Position numbers and translations under genes: made by a program
Shown here: piece by piece, positions 49,827-58,861 of the stretch
How the letters are laid out: the number at the start of each line of letters is the position of its first letter
Position numbering within the stretch: position 1 is the stretch's first letter
Notes under the pieces: model-generated
Databases searched by the model: none
The model's input: only the letters and a program-made list of their open reading frames with translations
Told to the model about the DNA's origin: nothing
Assembly (NCBI RefSeq): GCF_015689175.1
Contig: NZ_CP065047.1
Coordinates: forward strand, 2,604,001-2,668,000
DNA from: Mycobacterium kubicae
Lineage (GTDB): Bacteria; Actinomycetota; Actinomycetes; Mycobacteriales; Mycobacteriaceae
Length of the DNA stretch: 64,000 nucleotides
Direction of reading: 5' to 3'

Positions 49827-50578
49827 TTAGCGACGCGGAAGAGCCGCGCGGAACTCGTCTGCAAAAGGTGTTGTCCCAGGCCGGGGTTGCCTCCCGGCGC
49901 GCGGCCGAGCAGTTGATTATCGAGGGCCGCGTCGAGGTGGACGGAAAGCTGGTGACCGAGTTGGGCACCCGGGTCGATCCCGATGCCTCGGTCATACACG
50001 TTGACGGTGCCCGGGTCGTTCTCGACGATTCGCTGGTGTATCTGGCGCTGAACAAGCCGCGTGGCATGCACTCGACCATGTCCGATGACCGCGGTCGGCC
50101 CTGTATCGGTGATCTGGTCGAACGAAAGGTGCGCGGCCACAAGAAGCTTTTCCATGTTGGGCGGTTGGACGCCGACACCGAAGGGTTGATCCTGCTGACC
50201 AACGACGGGGAACTGGCACACCGGTTGATGCACCCGTCGCACGAAGTGCCGAAGACCTATCTGGCGACGGTGGCGGGGACGGTGCAGCGGGGACTGGGCA
50301 AGAAATTGCGGGCCGGAATCGAATTGGAGGACGGTCCGGTGCGCGTCGACGATTTCGCGGTGGTGGACGCCATCCCGGGCAAGACGCTGGTGCGGGTCAC
50401 CTTGCACGAGGGACGCAACCGGATCGTGCGCCGAATGCTCGCGGCGGTCGGATATCCGGTGGAGACGTTGGTGCGCACCGACATTGGACCGGTCACGCTC
50501 GGCAACCAGCGCCCCGGCAGCTTCCGGGCGCTGGGCCGGGATGAGATCGGCCAACTCTACAAAGCGGTGGGATTGTGA
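49823..50578 (+). CDS. rluB: 23S rRNA pseudouridine synthase, RluB/RsuA family
   Basis: A 251-aa enzyme. An N-terminal S4 domain ([20 protein letters not shown]) is followed by the catalytic [20 protein letters not shown] with the active-site Asp, then the family motif [10 protein letters not shown]. It modifies uridine to pseudouridine in rRNA. GTG start, coupled to scpB and to cmk (4-nt overlaps on both sides). Confidence 0.94.
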   Translation: MISDAEEPRGTRLQKVLSQAGVASRRAAEQLIIEGRVEVDGKLVTELGTRVDPDASVIHVDGARVVLDDSLVYLALNKPRGMHSTMSDDRGRPCIGDLVERKVRGHKKLFHVGRLDADTEGLILLTNDGELAHRLMHPSHEVPKTYLATVAGTVQRGLGKKLRAGIELEDGPVRVDDFAVVDAIPGKTLVRVTLHEGRNRIVRRMLAAVGYPVETLVRTDIGPVTLGNQRPGSFRALGRDEIGQLYKAVGL

Positions 50579-51258
50579 ACGGCATCGTCGTTGCCATAGA
50601 CGGTCCGGCCGGAACCGGAAAGTCCTCGGTTTCAAAGAGTTTGGCGCGTGAACTGGGCGCGCGTTACCTGGATACCGGTGCGATGTACCGGATGGTGACC
50701 CTGGCAGTGCTACGAGCCGGCGTCGATCCGGCGGATTCCGCGGCGGTCGAGGCGCTTGCGTCGACCGTGCAGATGTCGGTCGGGTACGACCCCGAAGGCA
50801 GTTGCTTTTATCTTGCGGGAGAAGATGTTTCGTCGCAGATTCGCGGTGACGATGTGACCCGGGCGGTGTCGGCGGTATCGGCCATCCCGTCGGTGCGCAC
50901 CAGACTGGTCGACATCCAGCGCGCCTTGGCCGACGGCCCGGACAGCGTCGTTGTCGAGGGTCGCGACATCGGAACCGTGGTGCTTCCCGACGCGCCGGTG
51001 AAGATCTTCTTGACCGCGTCGCCGGAGACCCGCGCCAAGCGCCGCAACGACCAAAACGTCGCGGCCGGTTTGACCGACGACTATGACGGCGTGCTGGCCG
51101 ACGTGCGCCGCCGCGACCATCTGGATTCCACCCGGGCGGTGTCGCCGCTGCGCCCCGCGTCGGATGCGGTGATCGTCGACACCAGCGAGATGACGGAAAG
51201 CGAAGTGGTGGCTCATCTGCGGGATCTGGTGATGCAGCGAAGTGAGGCAGTCCGGTGA
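50575..51258 (+). CDS. cmk: Cytidylate kinase
   Basis: A 227-aa kinase that phosphorylates CMP and dCMP. The P-loop is [15 protein letters not shown], followed by [32 protein letters not shown] and the LID segment [18 protein letters not shown] start overlapping rluB. Placement before der is conserved in actinobacteria. Confidence 0.96.
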   Translation: MNGIVVAIDGPAGTGKSSVSKSLARELGARYLDTGAMYRMVTLAVLRAGVDPADSAAVEALASTVQMSVGYDPEGSCFYLAGEDVSSQIRGDDVTRAVSAVSAIPSVRTRLVDIQRALADGPDSVVVEGRDIGTVVLPDAPVKIFLTASPETRAKRRNDQNVAAGLTDDYDGVLADVRRRDHLDSTRAVSPLRPASDAVIVDTSEMTESEVVAHLRDLVMQRSEAVR

Positions 51259-52655
51259 GTCAGGACGGCACCTGGTCAGACGAAAGCGAATGGGAGCTCG
51301 ACGATTCCGAGTTGGCCGAGCTGGACGAGGCGGGTCCGGCACCGGTGGTGGCGGTCGTCGGGCGGCCCAACGTGGGGAAGTCGACCTTGGTCAACCGCAT
51401 ACTGGGCCGCCGCGAGGCGGTGGTTCAAGACGTTCCCGGTGTCACCCGCGACCGGGTGTCTTACGACGCGTTATGGACCGGGCGCCGATTCGTCGTGCAG
51501 GACACCGGGGGATGGGAGCCCGACGCGAAGGGCTTGCAGCAGTTGGTGGCCGAGCAGGCGTCGGTCGCGATGCGCACCGCCGATGCGATCATCTTGGTGG
51601 TAGATGCCACCGTCGGCGCCACCTCCGCGGACGAGGCCGCCGCCCGCATCCTGGTTCGGTCGGGCAAGCCAGTGTTCCTGGCGGCCAACAAGGTTGACAG
51701 CGAGCGCGGCGAGGCCGACGCCGCCGCATTGTGGTCCTTGGGTCTGGGTGAACCCCATCCCATCAGTGCCATGCATGGCCGCGGTGTGGCTGACTTGCTC
51801 GACGAAGTCCTGGTCGCGTTGCCTGAGGTGGGGGAGAAGGCTACGGGCGGTGGCGGCCCGCGGCGGGTGGCGTTGGTCGGAAAACCCAACGTGGGCAAGA
51901 GCTCTCTGCTGAACAAGCTGGCCGGTGACGAGCGGTCGGTGGTGCACGATGTTGCCGGCACGACAGTCGATCCGGTGGATTCGCTGATCGAGCTGGGCGG
52001 CAAGGTGTGGCGCTTCGTCGACACCGCGGGTTTGCGTCGCAAGGTGGGCCAGGCCAGCGGGCACGAGTATTACGCCTCGGTGCGCACGCACGGTGCCATC
52101 GACGCCGCTGAAGTCGTGATCGTGCTGATCGACGCCTCGCAGGCGTTGACCGAACAGGACCAGCGGGTGCTGTCCATGGTGATCGAATCCGGGCGCGCGC
52201 TGGTGCTGGCCTTCAACAAGTGGGATTTGGTCGACGAGGATCGTCGCGAGCTGCTGGAACGAGAAATCGAACGTGAGCTGGTGCAGTTGCGCTGGGCGCA
52301 ACGGGTGAACATCTCCGCCAAGACCGGCCGCGCGGTGCAGAAGCTGGTGCCGGCGATGGAGACCGCGCTGGCGTCGTGGGACGCGCGCATCCCGACGGGT
52401 CCGCTGAACACCTGGATCAAGGAAGTAGTCGCGGCCACCCCGCCGCCGGTACGCGGCGGCAAGCAGCCCCGCATTCTGTTCGCCACCCAGGCCACGGCAC
52501 GCCCGCCTACCTTTGTCCTGTTCACCAGCGGGTTCCTCGAGGCGGGCTACCGGCGTTTCCTGGAGCGACGGCTGCGCGAGACGTTCGGGTTCGAGGGCAG
52601 CCCGATCCGGATCAACGTCCGGGTGCGCGAGAAGCGCGGCGCCAAGCGCCGCTAA
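51255..52655 (+). CDS. der: GTPase Der (EngA), ribosome assembly
   Basis: A 466-aa protein with two tandem GTPase domains and a C-terminal KH-like domain. The first G1 is GRPNVGKST with DTGGWE and NKVD; the second is GKPNVGKSS with DTAGLRRK and NKWD. Der acts in 50S subunit maturation. An acidic N-terminal extension of about 25 residues is typical of actinobacteria. It ends the parA-scpA-scpB-rluB-cmk-der operon. Confidence 0.96.
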   Translation: MSQDGTWSDESEWELDDSELAELDEAGPAPVVAVVGRPNVGKSTLVNRILGRREAVVQDVPGVTRDRVSYDALWTGRRFVVQDTGGWEPDAKGLQQLVAEQASVAMRTADAIILVVDATVGATSADEAAARILVRSGKPVFLAANKVDSERGEADAAALWSLGLGEPHPISAMHGRGVADLLDEVLVALPEVGEKATGGGGPRRVALVGKPNVGKSSLLNKLAGDERSVVHDVAGTTVDPVDSLIELGGKVWRFVDTAGLRRKVGQASGHEYYASVRTHGAIDAAEVVIVLIDASQALTEQDQRVLSMVIESGRALVLAFNKWDLVDEDRRELLEREIERELVQLRWAQRVNISAKTGRAVQKLVPAMETALASWDARIPTGPLNTWIKEVVAATPPPVRGGKQPRILFATQATARPPTFVLFTSGFLEAGYRRFLERRLRETFGFEGSPIRINVRVREKRGAKRR

Positions 52656-52680
52656 GTCTTGGGCTCGGGCGCCCAGCTGG

Positions 52681-52800
52681 CGTCGAGTGTGCGCCCACGG
52701 TTTCGAGCGTGCAGCCACAGCGGGATCTCGGCGTTTTCGCCGCCCTGGACACACAGTCGAGGCCATGGCCGCACACTCGCCGGTACTGAGCCGGCCGTGC
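52681..52800. repeat. Scattered cgagtgtg/cacactcg words before the tRNA gene
   Basis: The gap between der and tRNA-Pro contains gtcgagtgtgcgcccac, gtttcgagcgtgcagccac, acacacagtcgaggccat and gccgcacactcgcc. These are the same word types that make up the recN-steA repeat block, here not in tandem. The likeness suggests a dispersed intergenic repeat family in this genome. Confidence 0.55.
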
Positions 52801-52838
52801 GGTAGGCTTTCGACCTGCTGCCGATGATCAGGCGGCAC

Positions 52839-52912
52839 CGGGCTGTGGCGCAGTTTGGTAGCGCACTTGACTGGGGGTCAAGTGGTCGCAGGTTCAAATC
52901 CTGTCAGCCCGA
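52839..52912 (+). tRNA. tRNA-Pro (anticodon GGG)
   Basis: Acceptor arms cgggctg and cagcccg pair over 7 bp with discriminator A at 52912. The D-arm is gcgcagtttggtagcgc. The anticodon stem cttga/tcaag encloses the loop ctggggg, giving anticodon GGG. The T-arm contains ggttcaaatcc. CCA is not encoded. The 3' end coincides with the target duplication of the downstream IS element, but the tRNA itself is intact. Confidence 0.96.
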
Positions 52913-52915
52913 CCG
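52901..52915 (+). repeat. Left copy of 15-bp target-site duplication
   Basis: ctgtcagcccgaccg, comprising the last 12 bases of tRNA-Pro plus ccg. The identical sequence recurs at 54224-54238 directly after the IS element, so it is read as a target duplication made on insertion. Confidence 0.85.
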
Positions 52916-54223
52916 TGTCCTGTCTCGGGACATCGTTGACGGGTGTCCCGAGACATGGTTTACACCTGGTCCCGGTTTTCTGGGCTGTTTCCGCATTTGA
53001 CGCCGCGTGGTTGGTAGTCGCGGGTCGGGTCGAGGATGAGTTTGCGGATGAGCTGGCCGGTGTTGCGGTCGAGGACGCGAATGTTGAGGTCGTCGATGAG
53101 AACGGTGACTTTGGTGCCGGTGCGTCGTTTGCCAAGGCCGATGTGGTGCAGGCGGCTGTTGTATCGGACGGTGATGACGCCGGCGGCGTCGATGATGTCG
53201 GTGCGTACGCGGCAGTGGGCGGGGATGAGGTAGCCAGACGGTGTGGCTTTGGGGCGGGCGTTGAATGCCTGGATGGGGGTGGTTCTGTTGATCGCGCGGT
53301 GGGGGCGCACGGTGTTGTAATACTCGGTGAATTCGTCGAGCCGTTGTTGGAGCTGGGTCAGTGTAGTGGCGGGATGGGCTGTGAGCCATCGCTTTTGGGT
53401 TTGGTGGAAGCGTTCGACCTTGCCGCAGGTCTGGGGATGGTAGGGCCGTGAATTCAGGTAGCGCACGCCCAGTTCGCCGAGGGTGATTTGCAGGGAGGTG
53501 CGTCCGCCCCGGCGCGGCGCGGCGGTGAAGATGGCGCCGTTGTCGGTCAGTACCGAGGCTGGTGGACCCCAGCGGGTGAAGGCGGTGGTGAAGGCAGCGG
53601 TGACGTCAGGGCCGTTGATGGTGTGGCGGGCCAGGCTGGTGATGTCGAGGCGGGAGTGGTCGTCGATGATGTTGAGGATTTCGGCGCCGCCGCCGTGAGC
53701 GAGGTGCCAGTGGGTGGTGTCGGCCTGCCAACATTGGTTGGGTAGTTCGGCGGCAAAGCGTTTCCACGAGGAGCGGGGGCGTTTGTGGGGTTGGGGTGTG
53801 ATGAAACCTCGGCGTTTGAGGATTCGCCAGATCGTTGATATGGCAGGCACATTTATGAGGCTGGGATCGGTGGCCAGGTGGGAGGCGATGGTGTCGGCGC
53901 CGGCGTCGAGACCGCGTTTGGTCAGGGTCTTGCGTAGCCGCACGATGCGCTCCTCGACCTCGGTGGTGACAGCCTGCGGGCTGTGGTGGGGTCGCCGTGA
54001 CCGGGAGATGAAGGCGGCGTCGCCTTCGGCCTCGTAGCGTTTGCACAGTTGCTGGACCCATTGTCGGGAGACGCCGTAGTCGCGGGCCACGGCGCTTTTG
54101 CTGCGTCCTTCGAGGACCACGGCAGTGATGACGAGCTGCGCCTTCGACATGGCTGACCTCCCGATGTGCAGAAGTGTCAACTATGTCGCGAGACAGCTGC
54201 CAACTATGTCGAGAAATCACACA
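52916..54223 (-). mobile_element. IS481-family insertion sequence, 1308 bp
   Basis: The element begins TGT and ends ACA, exactly between two 15-bp direct repeats. Each terminus carries two tandem copies of a ctcgNgacatNgttgac-like box: 52921-52960 at the left and 54164-54215 at the right, where cgacatagttggc is one copy. The two ends align as imperfect inverted repeats. One transposase gene of the IS481 type fills it on the minus strand. The element looks intact and potentially mobile. Confidence 0.85.
52960..54150 (-). CDS. IS481-family transposase
   Basis: A 396-aa DDE transposase. It has an N-terminal helix-turn-helix (SKSAVARDYGVSRQWVQQL), the integrase core with first Asp in CWQADTTHWHL, second Asp in SVLTDNGAIF and the Glu in CGKVERFHQTQKRWL, then a C-terminal beta-rich domain (VRYNSRLHHIGLGKRRTG). 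The start MSKAQLVITAVVL at 54150 is the usual one; a further in-frame start at 54180 lies in the terminal repeat. The frame is intact. Confidence 0.93.
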   Translation of the reverse strand: MSKAQLVITAVVLEGRSKSAVARDYGVSRQWVQQLCKRYEAEGDAAFISRSRRPHHSPQAVTTEVEERIVRLRKTLTKRGLDAGADTIASHLATDPSLINVPAISTIWRILKRRGFITPQPHKRPRSSWKRFAAELPNQCWQADTTHWHLAHGGGAEILNIIDDHSRLDITSLARHTINGPDVTAAFTTAFTRWGPPASVLTDNGAIFTAAPRRGGRTSLQITLGELGVRYLNSRPYHPQTCGKVERFHQTQKRWLTAHPATTLTQLQQRLDEFTEYYNTVRPHRAINRTTPIQAFNARPKATPSGYLIPAHCRVRTDIIDAAGVITVRYNSRLHHIGLGKRRTGTKVTVLIDDLNIRVLDRNTGQLIRKLILDPTRDYQPRGVKCGNSPENRDQV

Positions 54224-54238
54224 CTGTCAGCCCGACCG
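54224..54238 (+). repeat. Right copy of 15-bp target-site duplication
   Basis: Identical to 52901-52915. The sequence after it (54239-54483, 245 bp) is the original flank of the tRNA. I recognise nothing in it except the ribosome site ggaaggtgg before the next gene. Confidence 0.85.
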
Positions 54239-54483
54239 AACAACACACAGGTAGACGCCTGTAGGCCGTTTCCACCCGCGTCGCCGTGCGCCGAGCAGCT
54301 CCGTGTCGAGACGCAGCGCGACGGCGCAGAACCAGCACTCTTCTCAACCCCTCTGTTGCGGATACCCAAGCATTTGCGGGCACGGCTGCATGAGACGGCA
54401 GCGGCACAAGTGGGTAGACAACGCACTAGCGCGCCCGACGCGCCGATTTGCAAACCAGGTCAGTAGTCGGAAGGTGGCAACAG

Positions 54484-54894
54484 ATGGGTCGTGAAGATGG
54501 AGGCCGGTGGGACGTCGGCATCAAGGAAGATGCGGTTTACATCGCGCGTGTCTCGGACGCCAACAAGCGGTTATTCGATGATTCCTTGGCGTCTGACGAG
54601 GCTCGCGAACTAGCTGAGCTGTTGACGAAGTTCGCAGACAAGCTCGACCACAGCGACAAATCCAAGGACTCCGACGACTCGAAGGACAAGGACAAAGACA
54701 AGGACGACTCGAAGGACAAGGAGAAGGACAAGGACAAATCGAAGGACTCCGACAAGTCCAAAGATTCCGACAAATCGAAGAAGGACAAGTCCAAGGACTC
54801 CGACGACGAGGACGACTCCGACGACGAGGATGACTCTGAAGAGTCGAAGGACAAGGACGACTCGAAGGACTCCGACGAGTCCAAGGACAAGTAG
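54484..54894 (+). CDS. Small protein with long Lys/Ser/Asp low-complexity tail
   Basis: A 136-aa protein. Residues 1-55 look folded (GGRWDVGIKEDAVYIARVSD, then ASDEARELAELLTKFADKLD). Residues 56-136 are almost only Lys, Ser, Asp and Glu in repeats such as KDSDKSKD, ending SDESKDK. ATG 54484 has ggaaggtgg upstream. The tail is highly charged and probably disordered. The DNA is built on aaggac/tccgac triplets, so the opposite strand is also open; that frame is a by-product. I do not recognise the family. A role in surface, metal or nucleic acid binding is only a guess. Confidence 0.75.
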   Translation: MGREDGGRWDVGIKEDAVYIARVSDANKRLFDDSLASDEARELAELLTKFADKLDHSDKSKDSDDSKDKDKDKDDSKDKEKDKDKSKDSDKSKDSDKSKKDKSKDSDDEDDSDDEDDSEESKDKDDSKDSDESKDK

Positions 54895-54915
54895 CGGCGG
54901 GCAGCGCTTACCTGA

Positions 54916-55404
54916 TCAGTCGCTACCGGCGTGCTGCCTCCGCGAGGTGGCCGAACGCGGTGGCCGGCCGCGCATGTGGTCGCGGACGCGGCTCATGAGG
55001 TCGCCCAGCGTGCGCACGTCCTGATCCGACAGCGCGCCGTACAACAGGTCGCGCACGACTTGCACGTGGCCGGGTAGGACCTTGTCAACGCGGGCCCGGC
55101 CCGCCTCGGTGATCTCGACGACGGTGGCGCGCTGGTCGTGGGAGCTGCCTTGGCGGGTGATGAGGCCCGCCTTCTCCAATAGCCCCGCTTGATGAGTCAG
55201 GCCGCTGCGGCTGTAGACCACTCCGTCGGCCAGGTCGGTCATCGTGAGCGGGCGCTCGGCCGCGGCAAGTTTGGCCAAGACCTCGAACTGCACGTAGCTG
55301 AGATCGCCTTCAGCTTGCAGCTGCTGGCGCACCGCGTACTGCAGCAAGCTGACCGCCTCGGTGAGGGCGAAGTACGTACGCATCTGCGCCGGATCGAGGG
55401 GCAT
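54916..55404 (-). CDS. MarR-family transcriptional regulator
   Basis: A 162-aa winged-helix regulator. It has FEVLAKLAAAERPLTMTDLA, then VVYSRSGLTHQAGLLEKAGL (recognition helix) and SSHDQRATVVEITEAG (wing). It is divergent from a quinone-oxidoreductase-like gene and the shared 133-bp space carries three palindromes that are its probable operators. ATG 55404 (MPLDPAQMRTYFALT) is chosen; the frame is open to 55539 but that part crosses the operators. Confidence 0.93.
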   Translation of the reverse strand: MPLDPAQMRTYFALTEAVSLLQYAVRQQLQAEGDLSYVQFEVLAKLAAAERPLTMTDLADGVVYSRSGLTHQAGLLEKAGLITRQGSSHDQRATVVEITEAGRARVDKVLPGHVQVVRDLLYGALSDQDVRTLGDLMSRVRDHMRGRPPRSATSRRQHAGSD

Positions 55405-55418
55405 GAGTCGAGCATAAT

Positions 55419-55519
55419 GCTTCGACTTCGAAGCGAAGTGGCCACGATCACACCTTCCGTCGGAATTGATTCGAGATCGAAGCAAGTTACGCCATGGGTA
55501 TCTGCTTCGAAATCGAAGC
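55419..55519. promoter_or_regulatory. Three MarR-type operator palindromes
   Basis: Sites gcttcgacttcgaagc (55419-55434), gattcgagatcgaagc (55468-55483) and gcttcgaaatcgaagc (55504-55519) share the form gcttcga-N2-tcgaagc; the third is perfect and the second has a partly degenerate left arm. Site 1 lies 15 bp from the MarR start and site 3 ends 18 bp before the oxidoreductase ATG. Binding would repress both divergent genes. Confidence 0.8.
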
Positions 55520-55537
55520 AACTGAGGAAGGGGAGTC

Positions 55538-56482
55538 ATGAAGGCTGTGCTATTCCACCGCTACGGCGGTAGCGAGGTCCTGCAATACGAAGATGTGCCA
55601 CGGCCGACGCCCGGCCCCGGCCAGGTCCTGCTCAAAGTCGCCGCGACCTCGTTCAACCCGGTCGACGCGGGGATTCGCGGTGGGTACCTGACGGACGTTT
55701 TCCCGATCACGTTCCCGCACATACCTGGCATCGACGTCGCAGGCACGATCGCCGAATTCGGAGACGGCGTGCAGGGATGGAACGTCGGTGACCCCGTCGT
55801 GGCGCTGCTGCCGATGGAATCCGACGGCGCTGCCGCCGAATATGTGCTCGCACCGGCCGAGGTGCTGGCCGCTGCGCCGCGGTCAGTGTCACTGGCGGAT
55901 GCGGCCGCGCTACCGGTGGCTGGGCTGACGGCATGGCAGGCGTTATTCGAAGTCGCCGGTGTGACGGCCGGTCAGACGATCCTGATCAACGGTGCATCAG
56001 GTGCCGTCGGCGGCTATGCGGTTCAGCTGGCCAAGCAAGCCGGAGCGGTCGTCACCGCGACCTCCAAGCCGCGTGATGCCGACCGGCTGCGCGGCTACGG
56101 CGCGGATCGGCTCATCGGCTACCTCGACTACGGACACTCGCCGATCGTCGTCGATGGCGCGCCGTTCGACGTGGTGCTCAATCTGGTGAGTACGTCGCCG
56201 CAGCAGACCGACGCCCTCATCAGCGTGATCGCAGACGGCGGGTTTCACGTCGGGACCATGACGTCGGGGCCCGAGGACCCCGGTCGTCAGGTCCGCACTC
56301 AGCGCGTGTTCGTCCGCAGCGACGCCGAGCAACTGGCCGGCCTCGTCAGCCGCGTCGACGCCGGTCAACTGCGCATCGGCGTCGCCGACCGCCGTCCGCT
56401 CGTGCAGGCCGCAGCCGTGCACGCCGTCGCCGACGCCGGGCGCCTGCCCGGCAAGACGATTCTGGTGCCCGACGAGCGGTGA
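55538..56482 (+). CDS. NADPH:quinone oxidoreductase-like MDR protein
   Basis: A 314-aa medium-chain reductase without catalytic zinc ligands. It has HIPGIDVAGTIAEFGDGVQG, ALPVAGLTAWQALFEVAG and the NADP loop INGASGAVGGYAVQLAKQAG. It probably reduces quinones or enones using NADPH. aaggggag lies just upstream of the ATG. The divergent MarR gene and the operators imply induction by a small electrophile or phenolic compound. Confidence 0.92.
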   Translation: MKAVLFHRYGGSEVLQYEDVPRPTPGPGQVLLKVAATSFNPVDAGIRGGYLTDVFPITFPHIPGIDVAGTIAEFGDGVQGWNVGDPVVALLPMESDGAAAEYVLAPAEVLAAAPRSVSLADAAALPVAGLTAWQALFEVAGVTAGQTILINGASGAVGGYAVQLAKQAGAVVTATSKPRDADRLRGYGADRLIGYLDYGHSPIVVDGAPFDVVLNLVSTSPQQTDALISVIADGGFHVGTMTSGPEDPGRQVRTQRVFVRSDAEQLAGLVSRVDAGQLRIGVADRRPLVQAAAVHAVADAGRLPGKTILVPDER

Positions 56483-56523
56483 CGGAACTGACCGGGACGG
56501 TCACAAGGTGGGAGCTGGGCCCT

Positions 56524-56563
56524 GATCGAGCACCGAGGGCACCCGAACCCTCGGTGCTCGGTC
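56524..56563 (+). terminator. Strong hairpin after the oxidoreductase gene
   Basis: Arms cgagcaccgaggg (56527-56539) and ccctcggtgctcg (56548-56560) are perfectly complementary over 13 bp with an 8-nt loop, extended by three more pairs (one a wobble). It lies 42 bp after the stop and has no U-tract, as is common for mycobacterial terminators. Confidence 0.6.
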
Positions 56564-56636
56564 GGGGTTACCCAAGCTTCTACGATTCCGGCGGCGGGTG
56601 AAAACGTGTGCATGCGGCGGAGGAGAGGACGGTGTG

Positions 56637-57122
56637 ATGAACCAGCAGGAGTTGGCCCGAGAACTCGGCCACCCCGGCGCCCAGAAGCTGCTCTCCGGCT
56701 CCATGGCCCGGCTGGCCTACAACGGACGAGATGGCTTCCCGCGGGTGATCCCGGTCGGATTTCATTGGACCGGCGAACGCATTGTTGTCTCCACGGCGCC
56801 GACAGCTCCCAAAGCACGCGCCCTTTCCTCCCGCCCTCAAGTCGCATTGACGATCGACACCGGCTCCACGCCAGAAGAAGCAAAGGCCCTTTTGGTGCGG
56901 GGCATCGCCACTCTCGAAACGGTCGACGGCGTCACCGACGAATACCTCGCATCAGCCAGAAGTTCGATGGACGGAGCCGAACTTGCCGAGTTCGAACGCA
57001 ACGTGCGGTCGACGTATCAGCAGATGGTGCGTATCTCGATCGAGCCACACTGGGCGCGGTTCTATGACTTTGGGGCGGGCCGATTACCGGCGTTCCTCGC
57101 GAACCTTGTCAATGGCGGTTGA
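56637..57122 (+). CDS. Pyridoxamine 5'-phosphate oxidase-like flavin/F420-binding protein
   Basis: A 161-aa split-barrel protein: LLSGSMARLAYNGRDGFPRV, then IPVGFHWTGERIVVSTAP and ARALSSRPQVALTID. The pattern fits the PPOX-class family, whose mycobacterial members bind FMN or F420. ATG 56637 follows aggagagga. The cofactor and substrate cannot be told from sequence alone. Confidence 0.85.
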   Translation: MNQQELARELGHPGAQKLLSGSMARLAYNGRDGFPRVIPVGFHWTGERIVVSTAPTAPKARALSSRPQVALTIDTGSTPEEAKALLVRGIATLETVDGVTDEYLASARSSMDGAELAEFERNVRSTYQQMVRISIEPHWARFYDFGAGRLPAFLANLVNGG

Positions 57123-57160
57123 CGCAACTCGATCACATTGCGTCCCAGACGAATAAAGAA

Positions 57161-57826
57161 TCATTGAAGCTGGCTATGGGCAGTGACGAAATAGCCGGGC
57201 CAATAGGCCCGCCCGCGCCCGTCGTGCAGCGGACCGGCTGACGGACGTACGCCGGGCAACTGGTCGGTCAATCCATAAAGCCGGGCCGGCCGAATCTCAT
57301 CGACATGCCAGAGCTCTGAGATGAGCTCGCGCAGTTGAGCTTCGGTGAACTGCGTGGGTAACGCTTCGGTGTGCCCCGGGAAAGCGCCGGCTGCGAACGC
57401 CAGTATGTAGAGCGTCGCGCCCGGAGCCGCCGCCCGATGTAGGCAACGGAGATAGTCCGGTTTGCGCTCGGGCGGTATGGCGTGCAGCAGTCCGCTATCA
57501 AAGATGGTCGAAAAGCGACCGTCGTATCCGGTCAACGAGGTCATATCGGTCGAAACGAACCGTGCGTTGTCCAACCCCCGTTGGCGGGCGGCTTCGGTAG
57601 CTGCCGCGACGGCACGAACTGACAGGTCCATGCCGACCACAGTGTGCCCGCGCGCAGCGAGAGCCAATGACAAAGCCGCATACCCGCATCCGGCGTCCAA
57701 GACCTCGCCACGAACCGTGCCAGCCCGCTCGATCACCTTGAGCATCTCCGGCTGAGGTTCGCCGATATTCCACGAGGGACCCCCGTCGTGCCCGTAGACC
57801 TCGTCCCAGTCGATCACGTCTGTCAT
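57161..57826 (-). CDS. Class I SAM-dependent methyltransferase
   Basis: A 221-aa methyltransferase. Motif I is VLDAGCGYAALSLALAARGH, followed by GMDLSVRAV and FDSGLLHAIPPERKPDYLR, as in small thiopurine/Tehb-like enzymes. ATG 57826 (MTDVIDWDEVYG) is preferred; a TTG at 57928 would add 34 residues. The substrate is unknown. It is followed by a lipase-like gene in the same direction upstream. Confidence 0.87.
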   Translation of the reverse strand: MTDVIDWDEVYGHDGGPSWNIGEPQPEMLKVIERAGTVRGEVLDAGCGYAALSLALAARGHTVVGMDLSVRAVAAATEAARQRGLDNARFVSTDMTSLTGYDGRFSTIFDSGLLHAIPPERKPDYLRCLHRAAAPGATLYILAFAAGAFPGHTEALPTQFTEAQLRELISELWHVDEIRPARLYGLTDQLPGVRPSAGPLHDGRGRAYWPGYFVTAHSQLQ

Positions 57827-57934
57827 TGGAGTTGTCCGATCATCGAAGCCGTCGCGGTGGTCGGCAGCGTCTGCGACCAACCGACTTACCGATGTATCGG
57901 AATCTATCACGATGCTCTCGATATGCAACCTCGG

Positions 57935-58861
57935 TTATGTCGAGGACGCGCGAGTCCTCCCGTCCGTAGCCCGGGCGACGTGTTCGGCGATATGGGCGTA
58001 CGCCCGGCGCGTGACATCAACGGCCTCACTCATGATGTTGTAGCCGTGGTCGACACCGGGCACTTCGTAGTACTCGACCAATGCGCCGACGGCATCGAGC
58101 TTGTCTGCGTATCGGCGACCTTCGTTGCGGAGTCGGTCGTGCTCGGCTGTCACGACGAGAGCGGGGGCGATGCCGGCTATTCCGTCGGCGTTGGCACCCC
58201 AGGCCGGAGAGACGAGCCGGTGGCGCCGCTGCGCCGGGTCAGGAACGTAGGCGGTGTCGAAGATCTCACCCATCCACGGCTTCATGATGGCGCGCCGCCC
58301 GACCACGGACGGCTTGTCAGCCGAGGGCGTCACCAGGTCAAGGGGTGCGTAATGCAGCACTTGCAGCGCGATCCGAGGACCGCCGTTCTCCAGGGCTAGC
58401 CGGGAGGCGGCAGCGCTCAGGTTGCCGCCGGCACTCTGACCGCCCACACATAGCCGGGTGCCGTCCCAGTCGTGGTCAGTGCGCGCCGCCCAGCACACGA
58501 TGTCGTAGATCTGTTGTGCCGCTGCGGGGAAACGGTGTCCCGGGGCAAGCACGTAGCTGGCGTTGATCACGGCCACACCAGCTTTTGCGGCCAGGTATCG
58601 GCACCATGGGTCGTCTTGTTCAGGCTGCCCGATCACAAATCCGCCGCCGTGGACGTTGACGTACACGGGTGGTTTGCCGGCGCTGGTCGGCGGGTGATAG
58701 ACGGTCGCAGCCGTAGGGCCGTGCCGGGTGGGAATGACCTCTGCTGAAGTGCGGCCGTCGATTTCTGGAAATCGCACACCGGCCTTGGGGCCTGCATTGA
58801 CCACCGTGGCGAACACTCGCGCAAGCGTGTCCGCCACGACCGGCATCGAAAGAATCGACAT
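57935..58861 (-). CDS. Alpha/beta hydrolase, hormone-sensitive lipase family
   Basis: A 308-aa carboxylesterase. The oxyanion motif is VNVHGGGFVIG, the nucleophile GGQSAGGNLS, the Asp lies in TAEHDRLRNEG and the His in PGVDHGYNIM, so the triad is complete. ggaaagg lies upstream of the ATG at 58861. It resembles the mycobacterial Lip family (lipF/lipH type). The natural ester is unknown. Confidence 0.92.
   Translation of the reverse strand: MSILSMPVVADTLARVFATVVNAGPKAGVRFPEIDGRTSAEVIPTRHGPTAATVYHPPTSAGKPPVYVNVHGGGFVIGQPEQDDPWCRYLAAKAGVAVINASYVLAPGHRFPAAAQQIYDIVCWAARTDHDWDGTRLCVGGQSAGGNLSAAASRLALENGGPRIALQVLHYAPLDLVTPSADKPSVVGRRAIMKPWMGEIFDTAYVPDPAQRRHRLVSPAWGANADGIAGIAPALVVTAEHDRLRNEGRRYADKLDAVGALVEYYEVPGVDHGYNIMSEAVDVTRRAYAHIAEHVARATDGRTRASST

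Noticed and set aside
52839..54238. Direct repeats at the tRNA 3' end as attL/attR of an integrative element
   Set aside because: The enclosed DNA is only 1308 bp and holds one IS481-type transposase with terminal inverted repeats; no integrase is present. A target duplication explains it better.
54537..54890. Antisense Ser/Leu/Asp-rich frame opposite the Lys/Ser/Asp protein
   Set aside because: It follows directly from the repeat composition of the sense gene and has no ribosome site.
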